Program-made: the position numbers and the translations under genes
The notes under the pieces: generated by a model
Databases searched by the model: none
The model's input: only the letters and a program-made list of their open reading frames with translations
What the model was told of the DNA's origin: nothing
Origin: Oligoflexia bacterium
GTDB taxonomy: Bacteria; Bdellovibrionota; UBA1018
Reading direction: 5' to 3'
Assembly: GCA_023701205.1 (NCBI GenBank)
Contig: JAMPXJ010000010.1
Location: 1-64,000 of the forward strand
DNA: 64,000 nucleotides
Shown here: positions 39,218 to 47,719 of the stretch, piece by piece
How the letters are laid out: the number at the start of each line of letters is the position of its first letter
How positions within the stretch are numbered: position 1 is the first letter of the stretch

Positions 39218-39226
39218 GGATCGTAG
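39188..39226 (+). CDS. Candidate 12-residue leader peptide overlapping the yidC start
   Basis: The frame encodes MGTLVVSGAHGS. It has the best ribosome-binding sequence of the area (AAGG and AGGA just upstream), begins 9 bases after the yidD stop, and stops at TAG 39224-39226, 8 bases past the A of the yidC ATG. yidC itself has no evident Shine-Dalgarno, so ribosomes finishing this frame could restart at yidC. Whether it is translated is not known. Confidence 0.4.
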   Translation: MGTLVVSGAHGS

Positions 39227-40787
39227 AACCCTGCTCGCAATCACTCTTTCGTTCGGCATTTTCCTGGCTTGGCAAAAGCTCTACATCGAGCCCAGACTCC
39301 CCAAACAAACCGTGCAACAAGTTGCGACGGAGGCGCCTCCTTCCGCAACGTCCCCAAAGCAGGAGTCCAGCGTCGCGGTTCAGCAACCGTCCGCGCAGGC
39401 GTCCCGGCCCACGCGAACCCTCCTATTGAAATCAGGCACCGGCGAAGCCGTCTTGGCGGATGGGCACAGCTTTTTCACGGGTTGGAAGCTGAATGCTTAC
39501 AAGACGAAGCTTTCGGCTGATGCCGCCGCTGTCGATCTTAACTCCATAACGAATGTCGCGGGTGCGCTCGAGCTCGCATTTGACGACCCTGCTTACGCTT
39601 ATCTGAACTCGGTTCAAGGCTCGTTCTCCGAGCAGCCGGGTGGCGCGCGCTGGACTTACGAGGACGCGAACATCCGGCTGACGCGCGAGTTCAGCGCGAG
39701 TGAAAACCAGCCTTGGGTGGATGTGACGCTGTCGGCCGAGTTCAAGGTCAAAAAACCGGCCTTCGCTTTCGTTTCGCTCAGCTCCCACAGCCCGGAAAAC
39801 GATCCTGAAAAGCAGGATCGCCAGCTTCTTTACTTTTCCAGCGGCTCGGTTGAGCGGATCCAGGTCGAGGACGCGAAACTCGCTGAAGTGAAGACTCCCG
39901 TGAAGTACATCGGGGCGAGCAGCCGATACTTCCTCATGGCGGCCATTCCCCAGGGGAACCTCGAGGCCCGCGGGCTCATTCAGCCGCTCACGGCGAATAC
40001 CGCGCGAGCCAGCCTCGTTTATCCGCTTCCTGAGAACGCGTTCACGGTTCCGCTGCGGGTCTATTTCGGGCCCAAGATGCTCGATATCCTGCGTAAGGTC
40101 GACCCCGCGCTCGACAACACGGTCGATCTGGGCTGGTTCACGCTGTTTGCCTATCCGCTTCTCAAGCTGCTCAACTGGTTCTACCTGTTCGTCAAGAACT
40201 ACGGCATCGCGATCATTCTTCTCACGCTGCTCCTGAAGATCGTGACCTACCCTCTCACCTACAAGAGCATGAAGAGCATGAAGGAGATGGCCAAGATCCA
40301 GCCCCAGCTCCAGAAGGTGCGGGAAAAATATAAAGACGACCGCGAGGCGCTCAATCGCGAGATGATGACGCTCATGAAGAGTCATGGATACAACCCCATG
40401 GCCGGCTGTATGCCGATCCTCATCCAGATGCCGATTTTCATCGCCCTCTATCGGGTTCTTTATAGCTCCATCGAGCTGTACCAGGCGCCTTTCGCGTTCT
40501 GGATCCGCGACCTCTCGGCTCAGGACCCGCTTTATATCACCCCGATCCTGCTCACCGTGACGATGTACATCCAACAGAAGCTCACGCCGACCACGACGAC
40601 GGATCCGGCTCAGGCCAAGATGATGCAGTTCATGCCGATCATTTTCGGGGCGATGATGATGAATCTGCCCTCCGGCCTCACTGTCTACATGCTCGTCAAC
40701 GCGCTTGCGAGCATCGTCCAGCAGCTGATCCTGAACAAGAAATTCGACACTCACCATGTCCCGGCCGTACCTGCGCGAGCGCGATAG
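39216..40787 (+). CDS. yidC: Membrane protein insertase YidC
   Basis: 523 residues. It inserts proteins such as the ATP synthase c subunit into the inner membrane. It begins MDRRTLLAITLSFGIFLAWQKLYIEP, the first membrane helix, then a Ser/Pro/Gln-rich linker and a large periplasmic beta domain (about 60-310). The conserved insertase core follows, with YPLTYKSMKSMKEMAKIQPQLQ and CMPILIQMPIFIALYRVLY, and ends with MMMNLPSGLTVYMLVNALASIVQQ. The start is fixed by the conserved N-terminus. Its 3' end overlaps mnmE by 32 bases. Confidence 0.96.
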   Translation: MDRRTLLAITLSFGIFLAWQKLYIEPRLPKQTVQQVATEAPPSATSPKQESSVAVQQPSAQASRPTRTLLLKSGTGEAVLADGHSFFTGWKLNAYKTKLSADAAAVDLNSITNVAGALELAFDDPAYAYLNSVQGSFSEQPGGARWTYEDANIRLTREFSASENQPWVDVTLSAEFKVKKPAFAFVSLSSHSPENDPEKQDRQLLYFSSGSVERIQVEDAKLAEVKTPVKYIGASSRYFLMAAIPQGNLEARGLIQPLTANTARASLVYPLPENAFTVPLRVYFGPKMLDILRKVDPALDNTVDLGWFTLFAYPLLKLLNWFYLFVKNYGIAIILLTLLLKIVTYPLTYKSMKSMKEMAKIQPQLQKVREKYKDDREALNREMMTLMKSHGYNPMAGCMPILIQMPIFIALYRVLYSSIELYQAPFAFWIRDLSAQDPLYITPILLTVTMYIQQKLTPTTTTDPAQAKMMQFMPIIFGAMMMNLPSGLTVYMLVNALASIVQQLILNKKFDTHHVPAVPARAR

Positions 40788-42174
40788 ATCCGGATATTTT
40801 TCGGAAGATACGATCGCAGCGATCGCAACCGCGCTGGGCGGTCCGATCACCATTGTCAGGATCAGCGGGCCCGGGGCCTTTGAAGCCCTCGCTGGTCTGC
40901 TCGGCAGAAGCGCCGACCGCTTCGAGCCGCGGCGGCTGCATCGCGCCCGACTCCTCTCCACCGATGGTTCGCCTTTGGATGACGCGCTCGCGGTGAGATT
41001 CATTGCCCCCGACAGCTTCACCGGAGAGGATATCGTCGAACTTCATCTTCACGGCAGCTCTTTTCTCGCCAATGAGGTCCTGGAGTCCCTCTTTCGGGCC
41101 GGGGTTCGCCAGGCGCTTCCCGGGGAATTCAGCTTCCGCGCCGTGCGAAACGGCAAGCTGACGCTCCCGCAGGCCCAGGCCGCGGCGGATCTGATCGCTT
41201 CTTCAAATCAGAGCGCGGTCCAGCTCGCGCTCGAAAAGATGTCAGGCACCCAGAATCGGCTTCTCGCCGGAATTTCCTCAGATCTGCGGCGCCTCGCGGC
41301 GCTGGCCGAGGTGGGGATCGACTTTTCCGACCAGGACGTCGAAGAGGTGTCGCTTCCCGCCTTGAAGGGGCGCCTATCGCCGCTTCTTCAGAGTCTGCTG
41401 CATCTGCATGCGAGCTATGACCGGGGGATCCGCATCCAGGACGGTGTCAGCGTCGCCTTCATTGGCCTGCCTAATGCCGGAAAATCGAGCTTTTTCAACT
41501 CGCTTCTCGGAGAGGATCGGGCGCTGGTCTCTGAAGTCGCCGGAACCACCCGGGACGTCCTTCGAGAACGCCTCACGCTGAAGGGAAAGAGCCTCACGGT
41601 CACGCTGCGCCTTGAGGATACCGCGGGGCTTCGGGTCGCCTCGGATCGCATCGAGGAGATGGGGATCGATCGGGCCCGTCGCTCCGCACGGGAAGCCGAT
41701 CTCGTTCTCTTCCTTCTGGACGCAACCCAGGAGATGGGGCCAGCTTCCGAACAATGGCATCACCTCGGCACGCCTTGCCACAAAGCTTTAGGGATTCTCA
41801 CTAAATGCGACCTGATCCCTGAAGACCGGATGCCCGCCGTTCTCGCCGCCAAGGAGCGCTTCGGCATCTCCCACTGGATACCGACTTCGGCTCGCACGGG
41901 TGCGGGCATTCCTGAAACCATCCAGGCAATTACCGAGTTCTGCTCGCGCTGGATCCGACGGGATCGGGATGAGGTGGTATTGACCCGGCTCGACCACGCT
42001 CAGGCCGTCGGGGCCGCGCTTGGGCACCTGGAGCGCGCCCGTTCCACCCCAGAGGTCGCCTTCTTCGCGGCTGATCTCAAGCAGGCGCTGCACGCCCTTG
42101 CGCCGCTCATCGGAGAGACGCCTTCGGACGATATTTTAGGGCAAATCTTCTCTGATTTTTGTATAGGGAAGTAA
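40756..42174 (+). CDS. mnmE: tRNA modification GTPase MnmE (TrmE)
   Basis: 472 residues. It is the partner of MnmG in wobble-uridine modification. It has an N-terminal folate-binding domain (DTIAAIATALGGPITIVRISG), a helical domain, and an inserted G domain with GLPNAGKSSFFN (G1), DTAG and TKCD. The C-terminal CIGK (469-472) carries the catalytic cysteine. It starts inside the end of yidC. The next operon starts 32 bases downstream. Confidence 0.96.
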   Translation: MSRPYLRERDRSGYFSEDTIAAIATALGGPITIVRISGPGAFEALAGLLGRSADRFEPRRLHRARLLSTDGSPLDDALAVRFIAPDSFTGEDIVELHLHGSSFLANEVLESLFRAGVRQALPGEFSFRAVRNGKLTLPQAQAAADLIASSNQSAVQLALEKMSGTQNRLLAGISSDLRRLAALAEVGIDFSDQDVEEVSLPALKGRLSPLLQSLLHLHASYDRGIRIQDGVSVAFIGLPNAGKSSFFNSLLGEDRALVSEVAGTTRDVLRERLTLKGKSLTVTLRLEDTAGLRVASDRIEEMGIDRARRSAREADLVLFLLDATQEMGPASEQWHHLGTPCHKALGILTKCDLIPEDRMPAVLAAKERFGISHWIPTSARTGAGIPETIQAITEFCSRWIRRDRDEVVLTRLDHAQAVGAALGHLERARSTPEVAFFAADLKQALHALAPLIGETPSDDILGQIFSDFCIGK

Positions 42175-42206
42175 CCCCAATCATGAGGGATTCTCAGGAG
42201 ATCGCT

Positions 42207-43067
42207 ATGACGACATCGATTCAGAAAATCGCAATCCTCGGCGCCGGCCAGATGGGCGGCGGCATCGCCCATACCGCCGCGCAATCGGGCTTCGAAGTCC
42301 TTCTCGCCGACCAGAGCCGCGAATTCGCCGAAAAAGGCAAAGCGAAAATCGCCGCGCAGCTCAAGAAGCTCGTCGAAAAAGGCAAGCTCTCCGAAGGCGA
42401 CGCGCAGAAGACGCTGAACGCGATCCAGGTTGTCGATAGCATCAGGGGTTTCGCGAATGCTGATCTCGTGATCGAGGCCGTCGCGGAGATTCCGTCGCTC
42501 AAGAACCAGATCTTCAAATCGCTCGATGAAATCTGCAAGCCCTCGACGCTCCTTACGTCCAATACCTCCTCGATCAGCATCACTGCGATCGCGGCGCAAA
42601 CCAAGCGGCCCGAAAAGGTCGCCGGAATGCATTTCATGAATCCGGTCCCGGTCATGAAGCTCGTCGAGGGAATCCGCGGGTTACAGACCTCCGACGAAAC
42701 CTTCAAAGCAGTCCGGGCCGCCGCTGAAAAAATGGGCAAGACTTTCGTTGAAGCCCAGGATCAGCCTGGCTTCGCGGTAAACCGCATCCTTATGCCGATG
42801 ATCAACGAGGCCGTCACCGCCCTGCACGAAGGCGTCGCGTCGGTCGAGGATATCGATACCGCGATGAAGCTGGGCACGAATCAACCGATGGGCCCCCTCA
42901 CTCTCGCGGACTTCATCGGTCTGGATACCTGCCTTGCCATCATGCAGGTACTTCATGAGGGTCTCGGCGATTCCAAATACCGACCCTCTCCCCTGCTCAA
43001 ACAATATGTCGCGGCGGGCTGGCTCGGCAAAAAAACAGGCAGGGGCTTTTACAAATATGAAACCTGA
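42207..43067 (+). CDS. hbd: 3-hydroxyacyl-CoA (3-hydroxybutyryl-CoA) dehydrogenase
   Basis: 286 residues, the length of single-domain bacterial enzymes. It oxidises 3-hydroxybutyryl-CoA or related substrates with NAD(P). The Rossmann start is KIAILGAGQMGGGIAH. The catalytic set is TSNTSSISIT, the His in GMHFMNPVPVMKLVEGI and QDQPGFAVNRI. AGGAG is 6 bases before the ATG at 42207. It is the first gene of a five-gene acyl-CoA operon; the next ATG overlaps its end by 11 bases. Confidence 0.92.
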   Translation: MTTSIQKIAILGAGQMGGGIAHTAAQSGFEVLLADQSREFAEKGKAKIAAQLKKLVEKGKLSEGDAQKTLNAIQVVDSIRGFANADLVIEAVAEIPSLKNQIFKSLDEICKPSTLLTSNTSSISITAIAAQTKRPEKVAGMHFMNPVPVMKLVEGIRGLQTSDETFKAVRAAAEKMGKTFVEAQDQPGFAVNRILMPMINEAVTALHEGVASVEDIDTAMKLGTNQPMGPLTLADFIGLDTCLAIMQVLHEGLGDSKYRPSPLLKQYVAAGWLGKKTGRGFYKYET

Positions 43068-43854
43068 GAACCTGCTGATCGAATCGGCGGATCCGGGCAT
43101 TCGCATCGTCAAGATCGCCCGCCCCAAAGCGCTGAACGCGTTGAACACTCAAACGCTTCAGGAGCTCAAAGAGGTGCTTTCAGCCGAAGCGGCCAATCCC
43201 GAAACCCGCGTCCTGGTGCTCACGGGCGATGGCGAGAAGGCGTTCATCGCAGGAGCCGACATCGCTGAAATGAAGGACATGTCGACGAGCCAGGGCGTTC
43301 AATTCGCCCAGCTCGGACACGAAGTCACCAAGCTCCTTGAGCTCATGCCCAAGCCGACGATCGCCGCCGTGAACGGCTACGCCCTCGGCGGAGGCACCGA
43401 GCTGGCCATTTCCTGCGACTTCATCGTCGCGAGCGACAAAGCCGTTTTCGGCCAGCCTGAGGTCGCACTCGGGATCATTCCGGGATTCGGTGCGACGCTG
43501 CGCCTTTCGAAATTCGTGGGCCTCCCGCGCGCGAAAGAGCTGATCTTCAGCGGGCGCAAACTCAAGGCCGATGAGGCCAAGGCGCTCGGCCTCGTGAACC
43601 ACGTCTACCCGGTGGCGGAGTTCCATGAAAAAGCGCTCGGGCTTGCGCGCGAGATCGCCCTCCAGTCCCATAGCGCGGTCGCAAAGGCGAAAGACCTTCT
43701 GAACGAATTCTCGGAGTCCACGGGCTTGAACTTCAAGCTGGACGCCGAAGCACAGGCATTCGGGCGGCTTTTCGGCTCGCCCGATCAACGCGAGGGCATG
43801 TCCGCCTTCGTCGAAAAAAGAAAAGCCGCCTTTCAGGGGCTGGCTCGGGGGTAA
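43057..43854 (+). CDS. Enoyl-CoA hydratase (crotonase)
   Basis: 265 residues. It hydrates enoyl-CoA. The oxyanion-hole segment FIAGADIAEMKDM and the two catalytic glutamates in ALGGGTELAISCDF and GQPEVALGIIPGFGATLRL are present. It starts within the end of the dehydrogenase gene and stops in a TAATG junction with the next gene. Chain length is probably short, by analogy with its neighbours. Confidence 0.92.
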   Translation: MKPENLLIESADPGIRIVKIARPKALNALNTQTLQELKEVLSAEAANPETRVLVLTGDGEKAFIAGADIAEMKDMSTSQGVQFAQLGHEVTKLLELMPKPTIAAVNGYALGGGTELAISCDFIVASDKAVFGQPEVALGIIPGFGATLRLSKFVGLPRAKELIFSGRKLKADEAKALGLVNHVYPVAEFHEKALGLAREIALQSHSAVAKAKDLLNEFSESTGLNFKLDAEAQAFGRLFGSPDQREGMSAFVEKRKAAFQGLARG

Positions 43855-45014
43855 TGTCCATGATCCACGGTTGGCCCGAAACAGATGAATCCAAGAAGAT
43901 GCTTCTCGATTCCGTCCGCGAGTTCTCGAAGTCCGAGATCGCACCCAAGGCGAAGGAGCTGGATGAGACCGGCCGCTTCCCTTCCGAGATCGTGAAACAG
44001 CTCGGTGAGATGGGCTTGATGGGAATGATGGTCTCCGAGGAATGGGGCGGTGCCGGAATGGATGCCGTTTCATACGCGATGTGCATGGAAGAGGTTTCCT
44101 CCGCCTGCGCGTCAACCGGCGTCATCATGTCGGTGAACAACTCGCTCGTCTGCTGGCCCATCGAAACCTACGGCACGGACGAGCAGAAGAAGAAATTCCT
44201 CATGCCGCTCGCCAAGGGCGAGAAGCTCGGCATGTTCGCGCTTTCGGAGCCCGGACACGGATCGGATCCCGCGGGACTGGAGTGCAAGGCCACGAAGGTT
44301 CAGGGCGGTTACAAGATCCACGGCACCAAGAACTGGATCACCAACGGCAAGCAGGCAGATTTCTGCGTCCTTTTCGCCACTATCGACAAAGCGCTCGGAC
44401 ATAAAGGCATCTGCGCGTTCGTCGTCGACACGAAATCCCCCGGCTTCCAGGTCGCCAAGCTCGAGGACAAGCTCGGCATCTGCGCTTCCTCGACCGCGGC
44501 CCTGTTTTTCGACGACGTATTCGTTCCCCAGGACTGCCTGCTGGGTAAGGAGGGGCAGGGATTCAAGATCGCCCTTTCCACGCTCGACGGTGGCAGGATC
44601 GGCATCGCCTCCCAGGCGCTCGGCATAGCGAAGTGCGCCTTCGAGGCCTCCAAGCGCTTCGCCTCCGAGCGGGAGCAGTTCGGCGCTCCCATCGCCCGCA
44701 TCCAGGCCATCCAATGGTTCATCGCGGACATGGCTACCCGACTTCAGGCCGCTCGCCTGCTCACGTGGCATGCCGCCCGCCTGAAAGACGCTGGCCAGAA
44801 GTACACGAAAGAGGCCGCAATGGCGAAGCTCGCCGCCGCCGAAGCGGCGATGTGGATCACGACCAAAGCGATTCAGGTCCACGGCGGTTACGGCTATACC
44901 AAGGATTACGTTGTCGAACGCAACTTCCGTGATGCCAAGATCACCGAAATTTACGAGGGCACTTCGGAAATTCAGCGACTTGTGATCGCCGCCCAGGAAT
45001 TCGCGGAGCTCTGA
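43854..45014 (+). CDS. Acyl-CoA dehydrogenase (short-chain type)
   Basis: 386 residues. It is an FAD enzyme that makes the 2-enoyl-CoA and passes electrons to ETF (ETF genes are not in the window). Motifs are [14 protein letters not shown] and WITNG for flavin binding and [36 protein letters not shown], with the catalytic Glu in IYEGTSE. The stop and the next ATG share a base (TGATG). Confidence 0.95.
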   Translation: MSMIHGWPETDESKKMLLDSVREFSKSEIAPKAKELDETGRFPSEIVKQLGEMGLMGMMVSEEWGGAGMDAVSYAMCMEEVSSACASTGVIMSVNNSLVCWPIETYGTDEQKKKFLMPLAKGEKLGMFALSEPGHGSDPAGLECKATKVQGGYKIHGTKNWITNGKQADFCVLFATIDKALGHKGICAFVVDTKSPGFQVAKLEDKLGICASSTAALFFDDVFVPQDCLLGKEGQGFKIALSTLDGGRIGIASQALGIAKCAFEASKRFASEREQFGAPIARIQAIQWFIADMATRLQAARLLTWHAARLKDAGQKYTKEAAMAKLAAAEAAMWITTKAIQVHGGYGYTKDYVVERNFRDAKITEIYEGTSEIQRLVIAAQEFAEL

Positions 45015-46690
45015 TGTCGGAACACGAGAAAAAAACGACGTCACGGGAAAGCTGGGAAACCCGTCTTAAGGAATCGGAAAAGAAGAATCCGCCTCGTCCA
45101 GCCCGTTTCACCACTTGGAGCGACATGGAGGTGCCCCTCCTGAGCACTCCCGAGGACCTGAGCGCGGTCGGCTTCGATTATGAGCGCGATCTTGGTTATC
45201 CGGGCGAATATCCCTTCACACGCGGCGTTCAGCGCAACATGTATCGTGGCAAGCTCTGGACGATGCGTCAGTTCGCGGGCTTTGCGACGGCCGAAGAGAC
45301 GAATAAGCGCTTCAAGCTGCTGCTCGAGCATGGGCAGACGGGCCTTTCCACCGCTTTCGACATGCCGACGCTGATGGGTTACGACGCCGACAGCCCCCGT
45401 TCTCTGGGCGAGGTCGGAAAATGCGGTGTTTCAGTCTCGTCGCTCGACGATATGGAGCGTCTCTTTGACGGCATCCCTCTTGGCGACGTGACGACATCGA
45501 TGACGATCAACGGTCCGGCGATCGTCATCCTCTGCATGTATCTCGCGGTCGCTGAGAAGCAGGGCGTACCGAAGGACAAGGTGCGCGGCACGCTTCAGAA
45601 CGACATTCTCAAGGAGTACATCGCCCAAAAGGAGTGGCTTTTCCCTGTCCGCCCTGCGGTCGGGCTGGTGATCGATACGATCGAGTACTGCTCCAAGCAC
45701 TATCCCAACTGGAACAACGTCAGCATTTCGGGCTACCATATCCGCGAGGCCGGGGCCACCGCAGTCCAGGAGCTGGCTTTTACGCTCGCCGACGGATTGG
45801 GTTATGTCGAGGAGAGTCTCAAGCGCGGGATGAAGATCGACGAGTTCGCTCCTCGTTTGTCATTCTTCTTCGACGTCCACAATGACTTCTTCGAAGAGGT
45901 CGCGAAATTCCGGGCAGCCCGGCGTTTATGGGCAAAGCTCATGCGTGAGCGCTACGGCGCCAAGGATCCGCGCTCTTGGATGCTTCGCACCCATGCCCAG
46001 ACCGCGGGCGTGTCGCTCACGGCCCAGCAGCCTTATAACAATATCGTTCGCGTTGCCGTTCAGGCCCTCGCGGCGATCATGGGAGGCACCAACTCGCTCC
46101 ACACCAACAGCATGGACGAGACGCTGGCGCTCCCGACGGACGAGTCCGTCATGATCGCGCTTCGTACCCAGCAGATCATCGCCGAGGAAAGCGGTGTCGC
46201 CAATGTCATTGACCCGCTGGGCGGATCCTATTTCATCGAAGCTCTCACTACCCGTGTGGAGAGGGAAGCTCTGGCCTATATCCAGCGGATCGATGAAATG
46301 GGCGGTATCATCGAGTCCATCGAAAAAGGCTTCCCGCAGGCTGAGATCGCCAACAGCGCCTATCACTTCCAGAAGCAGCTCGAAGCGAAGGAAAAGGTCA
46401 TGGTCGGGGTGAACAAGTACCAGACCACCGAGGCAAAACGAGCGCTCGACACGCTTTATATCGATCGTTCGATCGAAAAGCGTCAACGTGAGCGTCTCGC
46501 CGAACTCAGGCGCAAACGGAATGCCCAAACCCATCAGGAATCCTTGCGCCAGGTACGGGAAGCCGCCCAGGCCGGTCAGAACCTGATGCCTTCGATCCTG
46601 GGGGCCGTGAAGTCCTATGCTACGTTGCAGGAGATCTGCGACACGCTCCGCGGCGTATTCGGAATCTATCGCGAAACAGGGAGTTTCTGA
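45014..46690 (+). CDS. Acyl-CoA mutase large subunit (methylmalonyl-CoA mutase family)
   Basis: 558 residues: the substrate-binding barrel of a B12-dependent acyl-CoA mutase whose cobalamin domain is a separate protein (next gene). Family blocks are [42 protein letters not shown] and TSLHTN-like [13 protein letters not shown]. Where classical methylmalonyl-CoA mutase reads RGPYATMY at the active site, this reads RGVQRNMY, so the tyrosine that contacts the substrate is replaced. The substrate may be methylmalonyl-, ethylmalonyl- or isobutyryl-CoA; the sequence does not settle this. Confidence 0.9.
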   Translation: MSEHEKKTTSRESWETRLKESEKKNPPRPARFTTWSDMEVPLLSTPEDLSAVGFDYERDLGYPGEYPFTRGVQRNMYRGKLWTMRQFAGFATAEETNKRFKLLLEHGQTGLSTAFDMPTLMGYDADSPRSLGEVGKCGVSVSSLDDMERLFDGIPLGDVTTSMTINGPAIVILCMYLAVAEKQGVPKDKVRGTLQNDILKEYIAQKEWLFPVRPAVGLVIDTIEYCSKHYPNWNNVSISGYHIREAGATAVQELAFTLADGLGYVEESLKRGMKIDEFAPRLSFFFDVHNDFFEEVAKFRAARRLWAKLMRERYGAKDPRSWMLRTHAQTAGVSLTAQQPYNNIVRVAVQALAAIMGGTNSLHTNSMDETLALPTDESVMIALRTQQIIAEESGVANVIDPLGGSYFIEALTTRVEREALAYIQRIDEMGGIIESIEKGFPQAEIANSAYHFQKQLEAKEKVMVGVNKYQTTEAKRALDTLYIDRSIEKRQRERLAELRRKRNAQTHQESLRQVREAAQAGQNLMPSILGAVKSYATLQEICDTLRGVFGIYRETGSF

Positions 46691-46693
46691 GCC

Positions 46694-47107
46694 ATGCAAA
46701 AAAAGACCGTACAAAAAATCCGAGTCCTCGTGGCCAAGCCCGGCCTCGATGGTCACGATCGTGGAGCTAAAGTCATCGCACGGGCCCTTCGGGATGCCGG
46801 GTTCGAAGTGATTTACACCGGATTGCATCAGACCCCTGAAATGGTCGTCAGTGCTGCCATCCAGGAAGACGTCCATGTCGTCGGCCTAAGTATTCTTTCC
46901 GGAGCACACAACGCCCTCGTCCCAGAGATTCTCAACGGTGTGCGGGACGCGGGTTTGAAAGACGCGCTCTTCCTGGTGGGAGGAATCATTCCCGACGAAG
47001 ACATCCCTCCCCTGAAGGAGCAAGGCGTTCACATGGTATTCACGCCCGGGGCCAGCCTCCAGGAAGTCGTGGACTATATCCGACAGCACGCGCCTGTTCG
47101 CTCTTAA
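46694..47107 (+). CDS. Acyl-CoA mutase small subunit, cobalamin-binding
   Basis: 137 residues: a stand-alone B12-binding domain with DGHDRG (19-24, His21 the lower cobalt ligand), the SILSGAH segment and GGIIP. It completes the heterodimeric mutase and follows the large subunit after 3 bases. It ends the operon just before oriC. Confidence 0.95.
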   Translation: MQKKTVQKIRVLVAKPGLDGHDRGAKVIARALRDAGFEVIYTGLHQTPEMVVSAAIQEDVHVVGLSILSGAHNALVPEILNGVRDAGLKDALFLVGGIIPDEDIPPLKEQGVHMVFTPGASLQEVVDYIRQHAPVRS

Positions 47108-47121
47108 GATCAAACAATCTG

Positions 47122-47139
47122 ATCGGGAATCCGATTTTT
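47122..47139 (+). terminator. Rho-independent terminator of the mutase operon
   Basis: ATCGG (47122-47126), loop GAAT, then CCGAT (47131-47135) running into a T-tract (47135-47139). The stem is short, but the U-run and its position 15 bases after the stop codon, just before oriC, support it. Confidence 0.5.
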
Positions 47140-47206
47140 GGGGATAAGTGTGTGGATAAGTGACCGGATAACCGTGTGGATAAAATCAATCCCCACAGTT
47201 ATACAC

Positions 47207-47230
47207 CGGTTTTCCACACGGTTTTCCACA
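47207..47230 (+). repeat. Tandem 12-bp repeat containing DnaA-box-like TTTTCCACA
   Basis: CGGTTTTCCACA is repeated twice, head to tail, with no spacer. Each unit contains a DnaA box with one mismatch (TTTTCCACA). Exact 12-bp spacing places two DnaA molecules nearly one helical turn apart on the same face. Confidence 0.75.
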
Positions 47231-47249
47231 CCCGAAATCGGAACTTTTT

Positions 47250-47263
47250 GTTGTAATTACAAC
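47250..47263. promoter_or_regulatory. 14-bp perfect palindrome inside oriC
   Basis: GTTGTAATTACAAC is fully self-complementary. It lies between two groups of DnaA boxes and is not itself a DnaA box. It may be an operator for another origin-binding regulator; which one is not clear. Confidence 0.4.
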
Positions 47264-47590
47264 GCCGTGTAAAGTTATCCACTTATCCACACGCAATGCC
47301 CTGAGCAGAGTCTCTTTCAATAACCGATCTTTTTATTCACCGTTTGTGGATAAGTCACTTCTAGGGGGTTATTTGAGGCAAGCTTTGGCGTTCTTTTTGA
47401 GTAATTAAGGCGGTTACTGGGAATTATGCACATTATCAAGTTGAAAACCTGTGGATAAAGTGGTCAGGTGCTCCCACTGGCGGTTTATCCCCAAAAAACA
47501 CTGGTTATCAACACGCGTTTTCCACCGGCTTATCAATCAGGTTTTTGCTTTGATTACCAATGGATAAGGAAGTTATCCCCATATCCACCG

Positions 47591-47632
47591 CTACTACTAC
47601 TACTACTAGTTTTATTATTAATATCTTTATTG
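47591..47632 (+). promoter_or_regulatory. DnaA-trio tract and AT-rich unwinding element
   Basis: Six consecutive CTA triplets (47591-47608) lie 9 bases after a DnaA-box-like TTATCCCCA. They are followed by an AT-rich run of about 24 bases. Read on the other strand, the triplets are TAG repeats, the DnaA-trio element described for bacterial origins, which DnaA uses to open the duplex. The orientation (box, short spacer, trios, AT-rich) agrees with that model. Confidence 0.75.
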
Positions 47633-47719
47633 GAAGTCAGGTCCCTCGCTTATGCGTAAAAAAGCTTTCCATAAGCTTTCATAACCAATAGAGAGAGATG
47701 AAGTATCAAAGGGCTAAAT

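Larger units (their letters stand above)
47139..47640. other. oriC: Chromosomal replication origin (oriC)
   Basis: This 612-base gene-free gap holds perfect DnaA boxes at 47151-47159, 47175-47183, 47283-47291, 47345-47353 and 47450-47458. One-mismatch copies are at 47139-47147, 47199-47207, 47210-47218, 47222-47230, 47275-47283, 47505-47513 and 47573-47581. Boxes occur in both orientations. They are followed by a CTA-repeat tract and an AT-rich stretch, and then dnaN. The layout (boxes, trio tract, unwinding element) matches known bacterial origins. The last 80 bases before dnaN hold a near-direct repeat of AAGCTTTC and probably the dnaN promoter, though no clear -35/-10 pair stands out. Confidence 0.88.

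Noticed and set aside
47207..47608. Short repeats in oriC as a CRISPR-like or phase-variable array
   Set aside because: The 12-bp repeat has two copies without spacers, and the CTA run fits a DnaA-trio. No cas genes and no repeat-spacer pattern occur anywhere in the window.
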